From the NCBI GenBank assembly GCA_003134815.1, contig PLCO01000011.1, positions 62,001-126,000 on the forward strand: a stretch of 64,000 nucleotides of DNA. The letters run 5' to 3'. Under the pieces are notes generated by a model. The model ran no database searches, was not told the origin of the DNA, and worked only from the letters and a program-made list of their open reading frames with translations. The DNA is from Acidobacteriaceae bacterium (GTDB taxonomy: Bacteria; Acidobacteriota; Terriglobia; Terriglobales; Acidobacteriaceae). This document shows positions 25,805-35,268 of the stretch, one piece after another (the first letter of the stretch is position 1; every line of letters begins with the position of its first letter). The position numbers were made by a program, and so were the translations under genes.

Positions 25805-28800
25805 CTAGAACCTGAATATTGCTCTGAATTGAAATTCCCGCATCTGCCCGACTGAACTGACTTGTCCGAATTGCGGCGTGCCATAGGTGGTGTCCACGCC
25901 CGAGTACTGCACGGTATTAAAGACGTTGGTGATGTTGGCGCGTATTTCCATGCTGCGCGTCTCGCCCAATTGCATGGTTTTGGAGAGCGCCATGTTGTTC
26001 GTGACAGTGCCCGGCCCTTCGATTGAGTTACGAGGCGCGCTGCCGAAGTAGTCGCAATAGCCCGGCGTATTGCTCGGTGGCCCATACGCCGCGGGGTTAA
26101 ACCACTGGAGCAGATGACCGCCGCCGACGGTGACTGAAGCGAGCGGATTGAGATTCGGCCGTAGGCCGCTCGTATTGCCGCACTCGTCGCTTTGCCTGGT
26201 TGGCTCAAATCCAGGCGAGAGCCACGTTCCAGTAGCGAAATTGAAGCTGCCAGAGACAGAAAAGCCTTCAAGAATGTGAGAGCCAACACCGGAAGTGACC
26301 CAGAATTTGTCAGGCCCAAAAGGCAGCTCAAACAGATATGTCCCGCTCACCTGGTGGCGAATATCGAGGACCGAGTGGCCTTCTTCGGCGGTCGGATTCT
26401 GCCAATCTTGGACGACGGCTCCCGAGCTGCCATTCACCGAGCTTGCATCGTCGATCGCGTGTCCGAACTGGTAATTCGCGCCCATCGAAATGCCTTTGGA
26501 CAGCCGCTTGTTTACGCGCACGGTAGCGGCGTTCATTTTGTAATACGCCGCGGCCTCGTCGTAAGTGAAACTCAGGGGAATGCAGGCCGGCGCCCCTGGA
26601 CAAAGAACAGACGGATCGGCCGCGTCAATCGAAGGATCGGTTGCGGGGCTTCCCGGCAGCGCGCGCGGCGCGAGCTTGACGTCGAGGTGATTCGAACGCG
26701 ATCCGTTGTAGCCGACATTCATCACGATGCCCCAGGGCAGCGTTTTCTGGATGTCGAGATTCCATGTCATCACGTAGGGCAGTCCATAATGCGGATTGAG
26801 CGCATAATTCCCAACCGTGGCGGGTGCGGGGAATCCGCTGGCCAGCGTGAAGCAAGTCATCGGCACCGCCTGTGCGCAAACCGAAGAGGCGCTGTTGCCG
26901 ACTGCCTCCTGGTTGGTCTGCTCGTCAGTGAATGGCGGCTGGTGCGCCATGGTGGTAGCGAAGGTGGAGTACTCGCCAACTGTATAGTTGGTACCAAAGC
27001 CGGCGCGCACAACGGTGTTTTTCAGTTTTGGCACGCGCCAGGACAGCCCCACGCGCGGCTGGAATGCTTTGTGCCAGGGAAGGACGAGCGAGCCAGGCAG
27101 CCCGTTCATCCCGGCAATTTGTTCGGTCTCGCTCAAGAATCCACCGTCGGGGTTGGTGGCGACGTCGGCCAAGTGTCCATATTTCTCGGTGTAGGGCGCA
27201 AAGAACTCCCAGCGCACGCCGAAATTGAGCGTGACAGACGGCAACAATCGCCAATCGTCCATAGCGTAAGCGTCGACGACGTTGTCGCGCAGATAACTCT
27301 TCGATAGCGATGAGTTGAGCGTTGTGGACTGCGGCAATCCGAGCAGAAAGTCGGCGATGGAAGAGCCGGTGGTCAGATCGCCCGCGGTGTCCTCGGTGAA
27401 GAGGCCGGTAAAGGCGAAATTTCCGGTGGCGTTTGAGCCGGCGAGAAAATCCCGATGGACGCGGCGGTAGTCGCTGCCGAAACGCAGGTTGTGTTTGCCG
27501 TGAATCCAGCTCAGGACCTCACTGAACGAGATGGTCTGCGCGATGGAGAAGCTGGGCTGCGTTTCGCTCAGGCCCTGTATGCCGTTACTGAGCGAAATAT
27601 CGGGCACACCGTAGTTGAGCGGAACGTTGTTGGGCACGTTGATATTCGCAGTGACCGCGGGGTTGTTGGTGGTGTTGGTGAAGAAGTTAATGGTGTGGCT
27701 GCTGCTGCGATTCCAATTGACGTTGGAGATGCTGGTGAAGCGGTGGTAGCCGACCGTGTAGCCGGCCTGGACGGAGTTGGAGTCTGATGCATTCTTTCCG
27801 CCGAGGTCCGGAAACAGATTTACGAGATCCACGGCCGAGTGGGACCAGTTGTAGTTGAGGTTGATGCTCTGTCGAAGGCCCTGGGTTTGCGAGCCGCCGC
27901 GCCTGCCGCCGCCCGATCCTCCGCGTGCGCCGGGCTGCGTGGCATTGGCGCCGAGACTGCGGTTATAGCGAACACCGGCCTGGGTGGAGTTGGACTGCGC
28001 GGCGGTGAGCAGGTGGTAGTTGTAGCCGTTGATGGTGCTGCCCGCGGGAAGATTCGGCTCAGGGAAATAGTTGAGAAGCGCCGTCGCCTGGGGAGCGATC
28101 GATTGACCGGGAGGGCCTGTGGGCGGAATTATGTTTGGCGTTCCGTTGTAGATGAATTGCTGGCCTGTGACAGGATCGTAGATAGGCGGTAATCCGCCTG
28201 CGGAAAAATCGCCGACTCGCTCCGCATCGGTTGGGACGGTGGCATAGAAATCATCCGGATTCGATGAGCGCGAGCCGGAAAGAGAGAGAAAGACGGTGTC
28301 TTTGCCGCTGGGCTTGGTCAGGTGCGGAATATAAGGCGCGCTCATGAACGAGAGCGTAAAGTGGTTGGTTCCGTTGGCCGGTTGATTTTGCTGCTGGCCC
28401 AGCAATGCGAACGGCTGCGCATTGAATATCGAATTTGTTCCATTCCACGCGATTGAGCCGTGCGGCTGGCCGGGATTGAAGTTGCGGAAGATTCCACGGC
28501 CTCCGCCGCCGCCGCCTCTTCCGCCAAAGCCGCCACCGCCGAATCCACCGCCGCCGCCGCCAAAGGCACCTCCGAAACCTCCGCCGCCGCCGAAGAGACC
28601 ACCCTGGCCCGCGTCGCCGCCTTGCCCATTTAAGCCGCCTTGAACCTGGATCGACTGGATCGCGTCGCGCACCCGGTCCGGATCAAGGCCCGCCAGCGCG
28701 CTCACTTGTCCGGCCTGCCCGGTGATCGCCACCGACTCTTCGCTGAAGTCTGAGTTGCCGGCAATCGACGGCAAAGCGGCGCCAGCGGCGCCGGCCGTGC

Positions 28801-29356
28801 CGGTTTCCGCGTCGGTGTCGGCGGCGAGGGTGTTCACCAAGCTCAGATTTTCGGGCGAGTTCCCCGCCAGTTGGCGGACCGCTGCCGCGACGTTGGTTTG
28901 CTGATTGACCTGCTGCCGGTCAATCTCGCCTTGACGCGAGGAAAGAATCAACTCGAAGTTCACTGTCTGGTCGTGGCTGGTCGCGTTCAAGACGGCTTCC
29001 TGCGATCCTTGCGCGAAGGCCGCGAACTGGGTGCGTATGACGTAGCGGCCATTGAGCGGAATCCTAATTTGCCACGCGCCGGTAATGTCGCTGGTGGTTG
29101 AGTAGCGCTTGCCGGTTAGAGTGTTTTGTGCGGTAACTGAAACACCCGGAAGCGGGATCGTGCCGCTTTTAACTACGCCATGCAGCGTGCCACCGGTGAC
29201 GGTTTCAGAAGATGGCGGAGCGGCAGACGACGAGGAAGCAGGAAAAGTGGGCGGGCCTGAAGGGGTTTGCAGCACGGGCGCCTGCGGCCGCGCAGCAAGG
29301 CAAGCGGCCAAAGCAATCCCCGCCGGACCTGCACGCCATATTGCAGCCTGCCGCAT
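25805..29356 (-). CDS. Oar-like TonB-dependent receptor with glycine-rich insert
   Basis: About 1183 residues from the ATG at 29356 (a GTG at 29401 is also open). Signal peptide MRQAAIWRAGPAGIALAACL, then a carboxypeptidase-regulatory-like domain (about 60-140, GTLHGVVKSGTIPLPGVSVT), a plug-like region (about 190-260, SVAITGQAGQVSALAGLDPD), and a striking glycine-rich segment of about 45 residues before the barrel. Barrel strands run to the C-terminus, which ends FQFRAIFRF, the expected aromatic beta-signal. The ligand is unknown. It is divergent from an XRE regulator at 29593 and followed by a secreted VWA protein. Confidence 0.88.
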   Translation of the reverse strand: MRQAAIWRAGPAGIALAACLAARPQAPVLQTPSGPPTFPASSSSAAPPSSETVTGGTLHGVVKSGTIPLPGVSVTAQNTLTGKRYSTTSDITGAWQIRIPLNGRYVIRTQFAAFAQGSQEAVLNATSHDQTVNFELILSSRQGEIDRQQVNQQTNVAAAVRQLAGNSPENLSLVNTLAADTDAETGTAGAAGAALPSIAGNSDFSEESVAITGQAGQVSALAGLDPDRVRDAIQSIQVQGGLNGQGGDAGQGGLFGGGGGFGGAFGGGGGGFGGGGFGGRGGGGGGRGIFRNFNPGQPHGSIAWNGTNSIFNAQPFALLGQQQNQPANGTNHFTLSFMSAPYIPHLTKPSGKDTVFLSLSGSRSSNPDDFYATVPTDAERVGDFSAGGLPPIYDPVTGQQFIYNGTPNIIPPTGPPGQSIAPQATALLNYFPEPNLPAGSTINGYNYHLLTAAQSNSTQAGVRYNRSLGANATQPGARGGSGGGRRGGSQTQGLRQSINLNYNWSHSAVDLVNLFPDLGGKNASDSNSVQAGYTVGYHRFTSISNVNWNRSSSHTINFFTNTTNNPAVTANINVPNNVPLNYGVPDISLSNGIQGLSETQPSFSIAQTISFSEVLSWIHGKHNLRFGSDYRRVHRDFLAGSNATGNFAFTGLFTEDTAGDLTTGSSIADFLLGLPQSTTLNSSLSKSYLRDNVVDAYAMDDWRLLPSVTLNFGVRWEFFAPYTEKYGHLADVATNPDGGFLSETEQIAGMNGLPGSLVLPWHKAFQPRVGLSWRVPKLKNTVVRAGFGTNYTVGEYSTFATTMAHQPPFTDEQTNQEAVGNSASSVCAQAVPMTCFTLASGFPAPATVGNYALNPHYGLPYVMTWNLDIQKTLPWGIVMNVGYNGSRSNHLDVKLAPRALPGSPATDPSIDAADPSVLCPGAPACIPLSFTYDEAAAYYKMNAATVRVNKRLSKGISMGANYQFGHAIDDASSVNGSSGAVVQDWQNPTAEEGHSVLDIRHQVSGTYLFELPFGPDKFWVTSGVGSHILEGFSVSGSFNFATGTWLSPGFEPTRQSDECGNTSGLRPNLNPLASVTVGGGHLLQWFNPAAYGPPSNTPGYCDYFGSAPRNSIEGPGTVTNNMALSKTMQLGETRSMEIRANITNVFNTVQYSGVDTTYGTPQFGQVSSVGQMREFQFRAIFRF
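28490..28640 (-). repeat. Glycine-codon low-complexity tract
   Basis: A run of GCC/GCG-type triplets on the plus strand, reading GGN codons on the minus strand, encodes repeated GGGGGFGGAFGG and GFGGRGGGG units in the receptor. Confidence 0.8.
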
Positions 29357-29517
29357 TGCGCTATCCGACCTCTCAAACCAGTATTCAGTCTGACGGGCCA
29401 CGAACAGCGAAGGTTTACCTACAAGGATGACCTGACGTTGGCGGGTTTACCTTTCGCACAGTTGACCAGTTTGAACTCGAAGGAGAGTTTTGCACTTGCA
29501 ATCCCGGCTGCCTCATG

Positions 29518-29571
29518 TTAACTCTAAAGTTAATAGTTTTCTTATTGCTACCGCGTAAGTAAACCACGGTA
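29518..29571. promoter_or_regulatory. Two inverted repeats in the divergent receptor/XRE promoter region
   Basis: TTAACT-CTAA-AGTTAA (29518-29533) is a perfect six-base palindrome. TACCGCG-N9-CACGGTA (29549-29571) is a seven-base inverted repeat with one mismatch, ending 21 bases before the XRE start codon. Both are well placed for control of the divergent pair by the XRE protein, but binding is an inference. Confidence 0.4.
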
Positions 29572-29592
29572 AGCATCGGAATAGGACTTGAA

Positions 29593-29946
29593 ATGACCAT
29601 AAAGATCGGGACCACGATTCGCGCTTACCGCCTGCAGAAGGGGTTGTCACAGGGAGACATTGAGAAGAAGACCGGACTATTGCGCTGTTATCTGTCGCGC
29701 GTGGAGAACGGCCACACGGTGCCTTCGCTGGATACGCTGGCCAAAATCGCCCACGCCCTCGACCTGCCCATCGCGCAGTTTTTCGCCAGCGACACGCTTT
29801 CCCGGCAGATGAACACGCAGAATCTCACCGACGATGAGTTGCGATTCCTCACCCAGCTCAGGCGTTATTCAACAAATTTGAACGAGAGCGACCGCAAGCT
29901 ATTGCTTGCCATGGTGAAGAAGTTTTCCGCGACGGCGACGCGCTGA
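29593..29946 (+). CDS. XRE-family transcriptional regulator
   Basis: A 117-residue DNA-binding protein. The helix-turn-helix domain covers about 5-62 (IRAYRLQKGLSQGDIEKKTG, LSRVENGHTVPSLDTLAKIA). The remaining C-terminal 55 residues are helical and charged (LTDDELRFLTQLRRYSTNLN), with no ligand-binding or peptidase domain. Such small XRE proteins are common in acidobacteria. It is divergent from the TonB-dependent receptor/VWA pair and convergent with the rhomboid gene; two palindromes in the divergent gap are candidate binding sites. Confidence 0.88.
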   Translation: MTIKIGTTIRAYRLQKGLSQGDIEKKTGLLRCYLSRVENGHTVPSLDTLAKIAHALDLPIAQFFASDTLSRQMNTQNLTDDELRFLTQLRRYSTNLNESDRKLLLAMVKKFSATATR

Positions 29947-29957
29947 TTGCGTGGGTC

Positions 29958-30785
29958 TCAGCCGCGCGGCGGCAGCTGCGCGAGGTAAAACCCGAACAAC
30001 ACCAGGAGCAGGACTACCAGCGCGACACTTAGACGCAATTTGAACTGAAAATCGCCGCGTGGCGACCCGATGCGCGGCACCATCGGAGCCGCAAAAAGAA
30101 GGCCGCACAGAAAACCCCCGATGTGCGCTGAATTGTCAACCGCGACGCCGGTGAAACCGCTGCCGAAGTTGATCGATAGACCGATCACCAGATTGATGGC
30201 CGCAAAATAAATGACGGATTTGCGAAGCCTTCGTACCTCGTCCGGCGGTACGGGCAACTGTTTCGACTTCAAGAGAACAATGAGCGCGCCGGCGATGCCA
30301 AAGACAGCTCCGGAAGCTCCCGCACCCGCGGGAAATACACCCACGTCGTGGAATTTATACCAGTTAAAAAGAGTGGAAAGCAGATTACCCGCCGCGCCGG
30401 TGAGAATATAGAGAGCGAATAGACCAAACGAGCCCATGAGAGGCTCCGCAAGCAAACCAAGATTCCACAAGCACCACATATTCGTAGCCAGGTGGAGAAT
30501 GCCTACGTGGACGAACATTGCGGTGACGATGCGCACCCATTCGCCGCCCAGGAGTACGTTGCCAGCATTATTGGCGCCCCATCCCATGAGCTGATCGGTC
30601 GTGGGCATCCAGAAGCTGATCCCGCGCGCCACCATGGCGACGAACACGGCGCAATTGATTACCAAAAGTAGATGAGTGGCAGGCGCAGCGGCGAACGTCG
30701 AGCGCTTCCGGCGAGCCGGTGGCGGCGCATAGTCGCTGGCAGGAGGAAGGATCTCCGGCTGGGGGGGTGAGGGATAACTTCCCAT
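29958..30785 (-). CDS. Rhomboid family intramembrane serine protease
   Basis: A 275-residue inner-membrane protein with a Pro-rich cytoplasmic N-terminus (about 1-35) and six or seven transmembrane helices. The catalytic dyad is seen: Ser in GAGASGAVFG (about residue 158) and His in DNSAHIGGFLCG (about 218); the oxyanion-side motif HLATNMWCLWNLG lies near 98-110. It should cleave membrane proteins within the bilayer; substrates are unknown. It is convergent with the XRE gene (11-base gap). Confidence 0.93.
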   Translation of the reverse strand: MGSYPSPPQPEILPPASDYAPPPARRKRSTFAAAPATHLLLVINCAVFVAMVARGISFWMPTTDQLMGWGANNAGNVLLGGEWVRIVTAMFVHVGILHLATNMWCLWNLGLLAEPLMGSFGLFALYILTGAAGNLLSTLFNWYKFHDVGVFPAGAGASGAVFGIAGALIVLLKSKQLPVPPDEVRRLRKSVIYFAAINLVIGLSINFGSGFTGVAVDNSAHIGGFLCGLLFAAPMVPRIGSPRGDFQFKLRLSVALVVLLLVLFGFYLAQLPPRG

Positions 30786-30991
30786 ATCACAACTCTAAAG
30801 CATTCCCGGCTAGGCCGCGGACTGCGAACTTGGGCAGTGGCAATTCGAAAATGCATCGGGGTCAATCGGGCTGGCTGAGACCTTCACAGGCGGGCGAGTT
30901 GCGCAATGTAGTCTGGAATTTGCCCGGCGCTCCGCCGAAGATGGGAAAGGCGAGGCGGGCGATTGCGGATTCTTAGACCAGGAGCGGAATC

Positions 30992-32590
30992 GTGAGTTCG
31001 GCAATGGATGCAAATGGAACTGGCGCGAAGGCGATTCGCCGCGCGCTGCTGAGCGTGACGGACAAGACAGGGCTGGTAGAGTTTGCGCGGGCGCTCGAAG
31101 GCTTCGGAGTTGAGCTGATTTCAACCGGCGGGACGGCAAAGGCGTTGCGCGAGGCCGGCCTCAAGGTCAAGGACATCAGCGAACTCACGGGCTTTCCTGA
31201 GATGCTTGACGGACGCGTGAAGACGTTGCACCCGCGTGTGCACGGCGGCCTGCTCTATATCCGCGGAAACGCGGAACACGAAGCTGCCGTGGCCGCTCAC
31301 GGAATTGAGCCCATCGACATGGTGGTGGTGAATCTCTACGCTTTCGAGAAGACCGCGGCGCAAACCAGCGTCGCCTTTGGGCATCTCATCGAAAACATCG
31401 ACATAGGCGGGCCGTCCATGGTGCGCTCCGCAGCGAAGAACTTCGAGGACGTTGCGATCGTGACGCGTGTCGCTGATTACGCGGCTCTAATCGAGGAGTT
31501 AACGGGCAACGCGGGCGCGCTCACTCGCGCAACGCGCTGGCGACTGGCGAAACAAGCGTTCGCGCTCACTTCCGCTTACGACACAGCCATTGCGAATACG
31601 CTTGATCGGATCGCCGATGCTCCCGCGCCCGACGCGCCCGCATCGCCGGACACGACGCAACTGCCCGCAACGCTGCGCATCAACCTTCCGCTGGCCCAGG
31701 CGCTGCGCTACGGCGAGAATCCGCATCAGCGCGCCGCGCTCTACAGCGACGGTTCCGGAAAGGGCATTGCCGGTGCAGCGCAGTTACAGGGCAAGGAGCT
31801 GAGCTTCAACAATCTCGTCGATCTGGATGCATGCTGGGAGCTGGTGCAGGAGTTTGAAGAACCCGCGGTCATTATTGTGAAGCACACGAATCCCTGCGGC
31901 GCGGCGACGGGGGCGACAATCCTAGACGCCTATCAAAAAGCTTTAGCTGCCGATCCAGTCTCAGCGTTCGGCGGTGTCATCGGCATCAATCGCGAAGTGG
32001 ACGGAGCCGCAGCCGAGGAAATCACCAAGCTGTTTGTGGAGGCAATAGCCGCACCGGGTTTTTCGGCGGATGCGCGAGAGCGCTTTGCCGCGAAAAAGAA
32101 CCTGCGCCTCGTTGAGGTTCGCGCCGCCGAGCCGCGTCCGGTGGTCAAGCAGGTGTCGGGTGGACTGTTGTTGCAGGACGCCGATACCGGCCGCGTGACA
32201 GAGTCGGAGCTGAAGGTCGTTACGTGGCGTCCGCCGTCAGCCGAAGAATTGCGGAGTCTGCTCTTCGCCTGGCGGATTTGCAAGCACGTGAAATCGAATG
32301 CCATTGTCTACGCTCGCGATGGCCAAACGCTCGGCGTGGGGGCGGGGCAAATGAGCCGGGTTGACGCGGCCAGGTTCGGCGCAATGAAAGCCGTGCTACC
32401 ACTCCAGGGCTGCGTTGCTGCTTCCGACGCGTTCTTCCCCTTCCCCGACGGGCTCGAAACTGTTGCGCAGGCCGGCGCCACCGCGGTGATTCAGCCGGGC
32501 GGCTCTGTCAACGACGATAAAGTGATCTCGGCTGCCGACAAACTCGGCGTGGCCATGGTCTTTACGGGAATCCGGCACTTCCGGCATTAA
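30992..32590 (+). CDS. purH: Bifunctional AICAR formyltransferase/IMP cyclohydrolase
   Basis: Last two steps of de novo purine synthesis, 532 residues. The N-terminal IMP cyclohydrolase domain (about 12-150) has [18 protein letters not shown] and [16 protein letters not shown]; the formyltransferase domain (about 200-532) has [14 protein letters not shown] and the conserved KHTNPCGAA motif. Translation starts at a GTG (30992) with AGGAG six bases upstream. It is a single gene here, not clustered with other pur genes. Confidence 0.97.
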   Translation: MSSAMDANGTGAKAIRRALLSVTDKTGLVEFARALEGFGVELISTGGTAKALREAGLKVKDISELTGFPEMLDGRVKTLHPRVHGGLLYIRGNAEHEAAVAAHGIEPIDMVVVNLYAFEKTAAQTSVAFGHLIENIDIGGPSMVRSAAKNFEDVAIVTRVADYAALIEELTGNAGALTRATRWRLAKQAFALTSAYDTAIANTLDRIADAPAPDAPASPDTTQLPATLRINLPLAQALRYGENPHQRAALYSDGSGKGIAGAAQLQGKELSFNNLVDLDACWELVQEFEEPAVIIVKHTNPCGAATGATILDAYQKALAADPVSAFGGVIGINREVDGAAAEEITKLFVEAIAAPGFSADARERFAAKKNLRLVEVRAAEPRPVVKQVSGGLLLQDADTGRVTESELKVVTWRPPSAEELRSLLFAWRICKHVKSNAIVYARDGQTLGVGAGQMSRVDAARFGAMKAVLPLQGCVAASDAFFPFPDGLETVAQAGATAVIQPGGSVNDDKVISAADKLGVAMVFTGIRHFRH

Positions 32591-32610
32591 GACTTGCCGA
32601 AGACAAAATT

Positions 32611-32637
32611 GGCCGAAAAGGGACGGTAGTTTCGGCC
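32611..32637 (+). terminator. Hairpin after purH, possible terminator
   Basis: Perfect inverted repeat GGCCGAAA-N11-TTTCGGCC 21 bases after the purH stop. It has no T-run on the plus strand, so it may only stabilise the 3' end of the message. Confidence 0.35.
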
Positions 32638-32820
32638 GAATCGGAATCTGTCCATCCCATGCCACTTAAGTTTGGCGAAAATCCCGCAATCTGCCGCGCA
32701 TGTGCGACAAATGACGGGTAAAATCGTCTGTAACAGTAGGCAGGTTCGATAAGATCTGCCGGCTGAGCCGTGTGCGCTTTAAATTGCGCGTTGCGGCTGA
32801 GAATCCAGGAATTTCGCTGC

Positions 32821-35049
32821 ATGATGACAAAGACCCATCCAAGGTTGACCCTCGCGTCCAAATTTGCCGCAGTGTCTCTTTTTCTGCTGCCATTCTCGCC
32901 AATTTTCGCCCAGACTTCCCCGGCCAACAACACTCCGGCCAGCCCGGCGAAGGACCAACAGACTCAGCCAAGCGTTGCGCCGGCCCAGGCTGCTCCTGTG
33001 GAGACGGCGAAAGCCGATTCAGGGCCGACATCCCCCGCCCCTGCGCCGGATTCCGCCGCTGCTGAACCGAATCGCGCTCAGGCGTATTATCACCTGGCCC
33101 TCGCCAGCGTGTATGAGGACGACGCAGTTACAGAGGGACACACCGATGAGCTGAATCAGGCCATTGAGCAGTACAAACTTGCGCTCGATGCCGATCCCAA
33201 CTCCGCCGAGCTGAACGACGATCTGGCCAATCTCTATTTCCGCGCCGATCGCGTCCACGACGCTGAGACAGCGGCTCGCGCAGTGCTGAAAACTCATCCC
33301 GACGACATCGACGCGCACAGGCTTTTGGGGCGTCTCTACCTGCGGCAATTGGGCGAGGGCCAAAATGGCGGAGCATCAACATCGAGCTCCAGCAACATTC
33401 TCGATCAGGCGATCGGCGAGTTCGAGAAGATTGTCGCCTTGCAGCCCAGGAGCGTGGAAGATCACATGGTGCTGGGCCAGCTTTACACCGTCAAGCATCA
33501 ATCGGACAAGGCGGAGGCTGAATTCAAGACTGCCCAGGCCATTGAACCCGAATCGGAAGAAGTGGTGCTGAACCTGGCGCGGTTGTACGCCGAAAGCGGA
33601 GATGTGCCGCACGCCGTTAAAGCGATCGAGGCGGTTCCCGTGGACGGGCGCACGCCCAAGATGGAATTCACTTTGGGCGCGCTTTACGACCAGTTGAAGC
33701 AGCCCAAGGACGCCATTGCAGCCTACAAGCGCGCTGAAGATCTGGAGCCCGGTGACTTGCAGACTATGGACGCGCTGGCCGCGGCGCTGCTGACTGACGA
33801 CGAGCTCGACGAGGCGCTCAAGCAGTATCAGGCGCTCGCCGATGCCGACCCGGAAAACACCGAGGCTTTTGTTCATCTCGGTGAGATTCAACGCCGCCAG
33901 GGCAAATACGAAGATGCGCTGGCCAACGTTCGCAAGGCGCGCAAAATCGATCCGACCTCATTGGAAGCGGGCTTCAATGAAGGGCAACTGCTCGACATTC
34001 TGGGCCGATTCGACGAGGCTGTTCAGACCTACCAGGAGATGGTCGACACCACCTCACACGCCAATGGCGCTTATACCGAAGAGGAGAAGAACAACCGCGC
34101 CATTTTTCTGGACCACCTTGGCGCAATCTATCTCGAAGAGAACAAAATCGATCCGGCGATTGCCGCCTATCAAAAATTAATTGATATGGGCGGAACCTTT
34201 GCCGCACGCGGCTACCAAGGCCAGGTGGATGCTTATCGCGACGCTCACGAGTTTGACAAGGCTATCGCGGTTACTCGCACGGCCATAGCCGCCGATCCGA
34301 AGGATCGCGATTTGAAGCTTATGCTGGCAGGAGAGCTCGCCGACCAGGATCATCCCGATGAAGGGCTGGCCATGGCGAAGAGCCTGCTGGACGGGGCCAC
34401 GCCCGACGAGCAACGCGGCGTTTGGTTCGCAATCGTCCAGATGGACGTGCGCTTGCATCGCTGGAAGGATGCCGAGGATGCGCTTGACCGGGCCGAGCCA
34501 CTGGCGACCAAGAAGGAGGACCGCACATACTTGTTCTTCCTTCGCGGCGAATGGGCTGAGCGGCAGAAGCATCTGGATCTGGCCGAGCAGTATTTCCACC
34601 AGGCGTTGAGTCTGGATCCGGAAAACGCGATGACCCTCAACTATCTGGGTTACATGTGGGCCGATAAGGGGATCAAGCTTCCGGATGCGCTCAAGATGAT
34701 TCGCAAGGCTGTCGAACTTGAGCCGGGGAACGGCGCGTATCTCGATTCGCTGGGGTGGGTCTACTTCAAGATGGGCGAGTACGAATTGGCCGAGGACAAC
34801 CTGCGGCAGGCCGTGAATCGCGACGAGACCGATCCCACGGTGCACATGCACCTGGGCGATCTTTATGAAAAGACCGGACGCATCCGGCTGGCTGCGGCGC
34901 AATGGCAGCTTTCACTCGACGAATTCGCCAAATCATCCGCCGGCGACATCGAGCCCGGCGACGTAGAACGGGTACAGAAAGAGCTCGAGGGCGCGCGCGT
35001 GAGGCTAGCCAAAGAGGACAGCGCAGCCGGCCCGGCCAAGCCGGAATAG
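32821..35049 (+). CDS. Exported tetratricopeptide-repeat protein
   Basis: A 742-residue protein starting at the ATG-ATG at 32821, with a signal peptide (LASKFAAVSLFLLPFSPIFA-Q), an Ala/Pro-rich linker (about 30-85) and then at least twelve TPR units to the C-terminus (for example AIEQYKLALDADPNSAELND, YFHQALSLDPENAMTLNYLG and DNLRQAVNRDETDPTVHMHL). The pattern near the end, LNYLGYMWADKGIKLPDALK and YLDSLGWVYFKMGEYELAED, is typical of bacterial outer-membrane assembly or secretion scaffolds. It is therefore a periplasmic or envelope scaffold; partners are unknown. Confidence 0.85.
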   Translation: MMTKTHPRLTLASKFAAVSLFLLPFSPIFAQTSPANNTPASPAKDQQTQPSVAPAQAAPVETAKADSGPTSPAPAPDSAAAEPNRAQAYYHLALASVYEDDAVTEGHTDELNQAIEQYKLALDADPNSAELNDDLANLYFRADRVHDAETAARAVLKTHPDDIDAHRLLGRLYLRQLGEGQNGGASTSSSSNILDQAIGEFEKIVALQPRSVEDHMVLGQLYTVKHQSDKAEAEFKTAQAIEPESEEVVLNLARLYAESGDVPHAVKAIEAVPVDGRTPKMEFTLGALYDQLKQPKDAIAAYKRAEDLEPGDLQTMDALAAALLTDDELDEALKQYQALADADPENTEAFVHLGEIQRRQGKYEDALANVRKARKIDPTSLEAGFNEGQLLDILGRFDEAVQTYQEMVDTTSHANGAYTEEEKNNRAIFLDHLGAIYLEENKIDPAIAAYQKLIDMGGTFAARGYQGQVDAYRDAHEFDKAIAVTRTAIAADPKDRDLKLMLAGELADQDHPDEGLAMAKSLLDGATPDEQRGVWFAIVQMDVRLHRWKDAEDALDRAEPLATKKEDRTYLFFLRGEWAERQKHLDLAEQYFHQALSLDPENAMTLNYLGYMWADKGIKLPDALKMIRKAVELEPGNGAYLDSLGWVYFKMGEYELAEDNLRQAVNRDETDPTVHMHLGDLYEKTGRIRLAAAQWQLSLDEFAKSSAGDIEPGDVERVQKELEGARVRLAKEDSAAGPAKPE

Positions 35050-35268
35050 GCCGTGCACAAGCGCGGCGCTGGTTTCGTGCGAGCTGGCATTGCACTCATG
35101 GACCGTCCGCTAAGCAGGGCGCATTCGTTTTTGACGAGCGCTGAACCGGCGCTGAATTCTCGCAATTCCCGTTGCGGCAACGTCTAACTCGCTCGGCACT
35201 GACCCTTCTTGCAGTATAACGAGACGTGAACTGAGTAAATTGGAATCACGCCTCAAAAACCGGACCAA

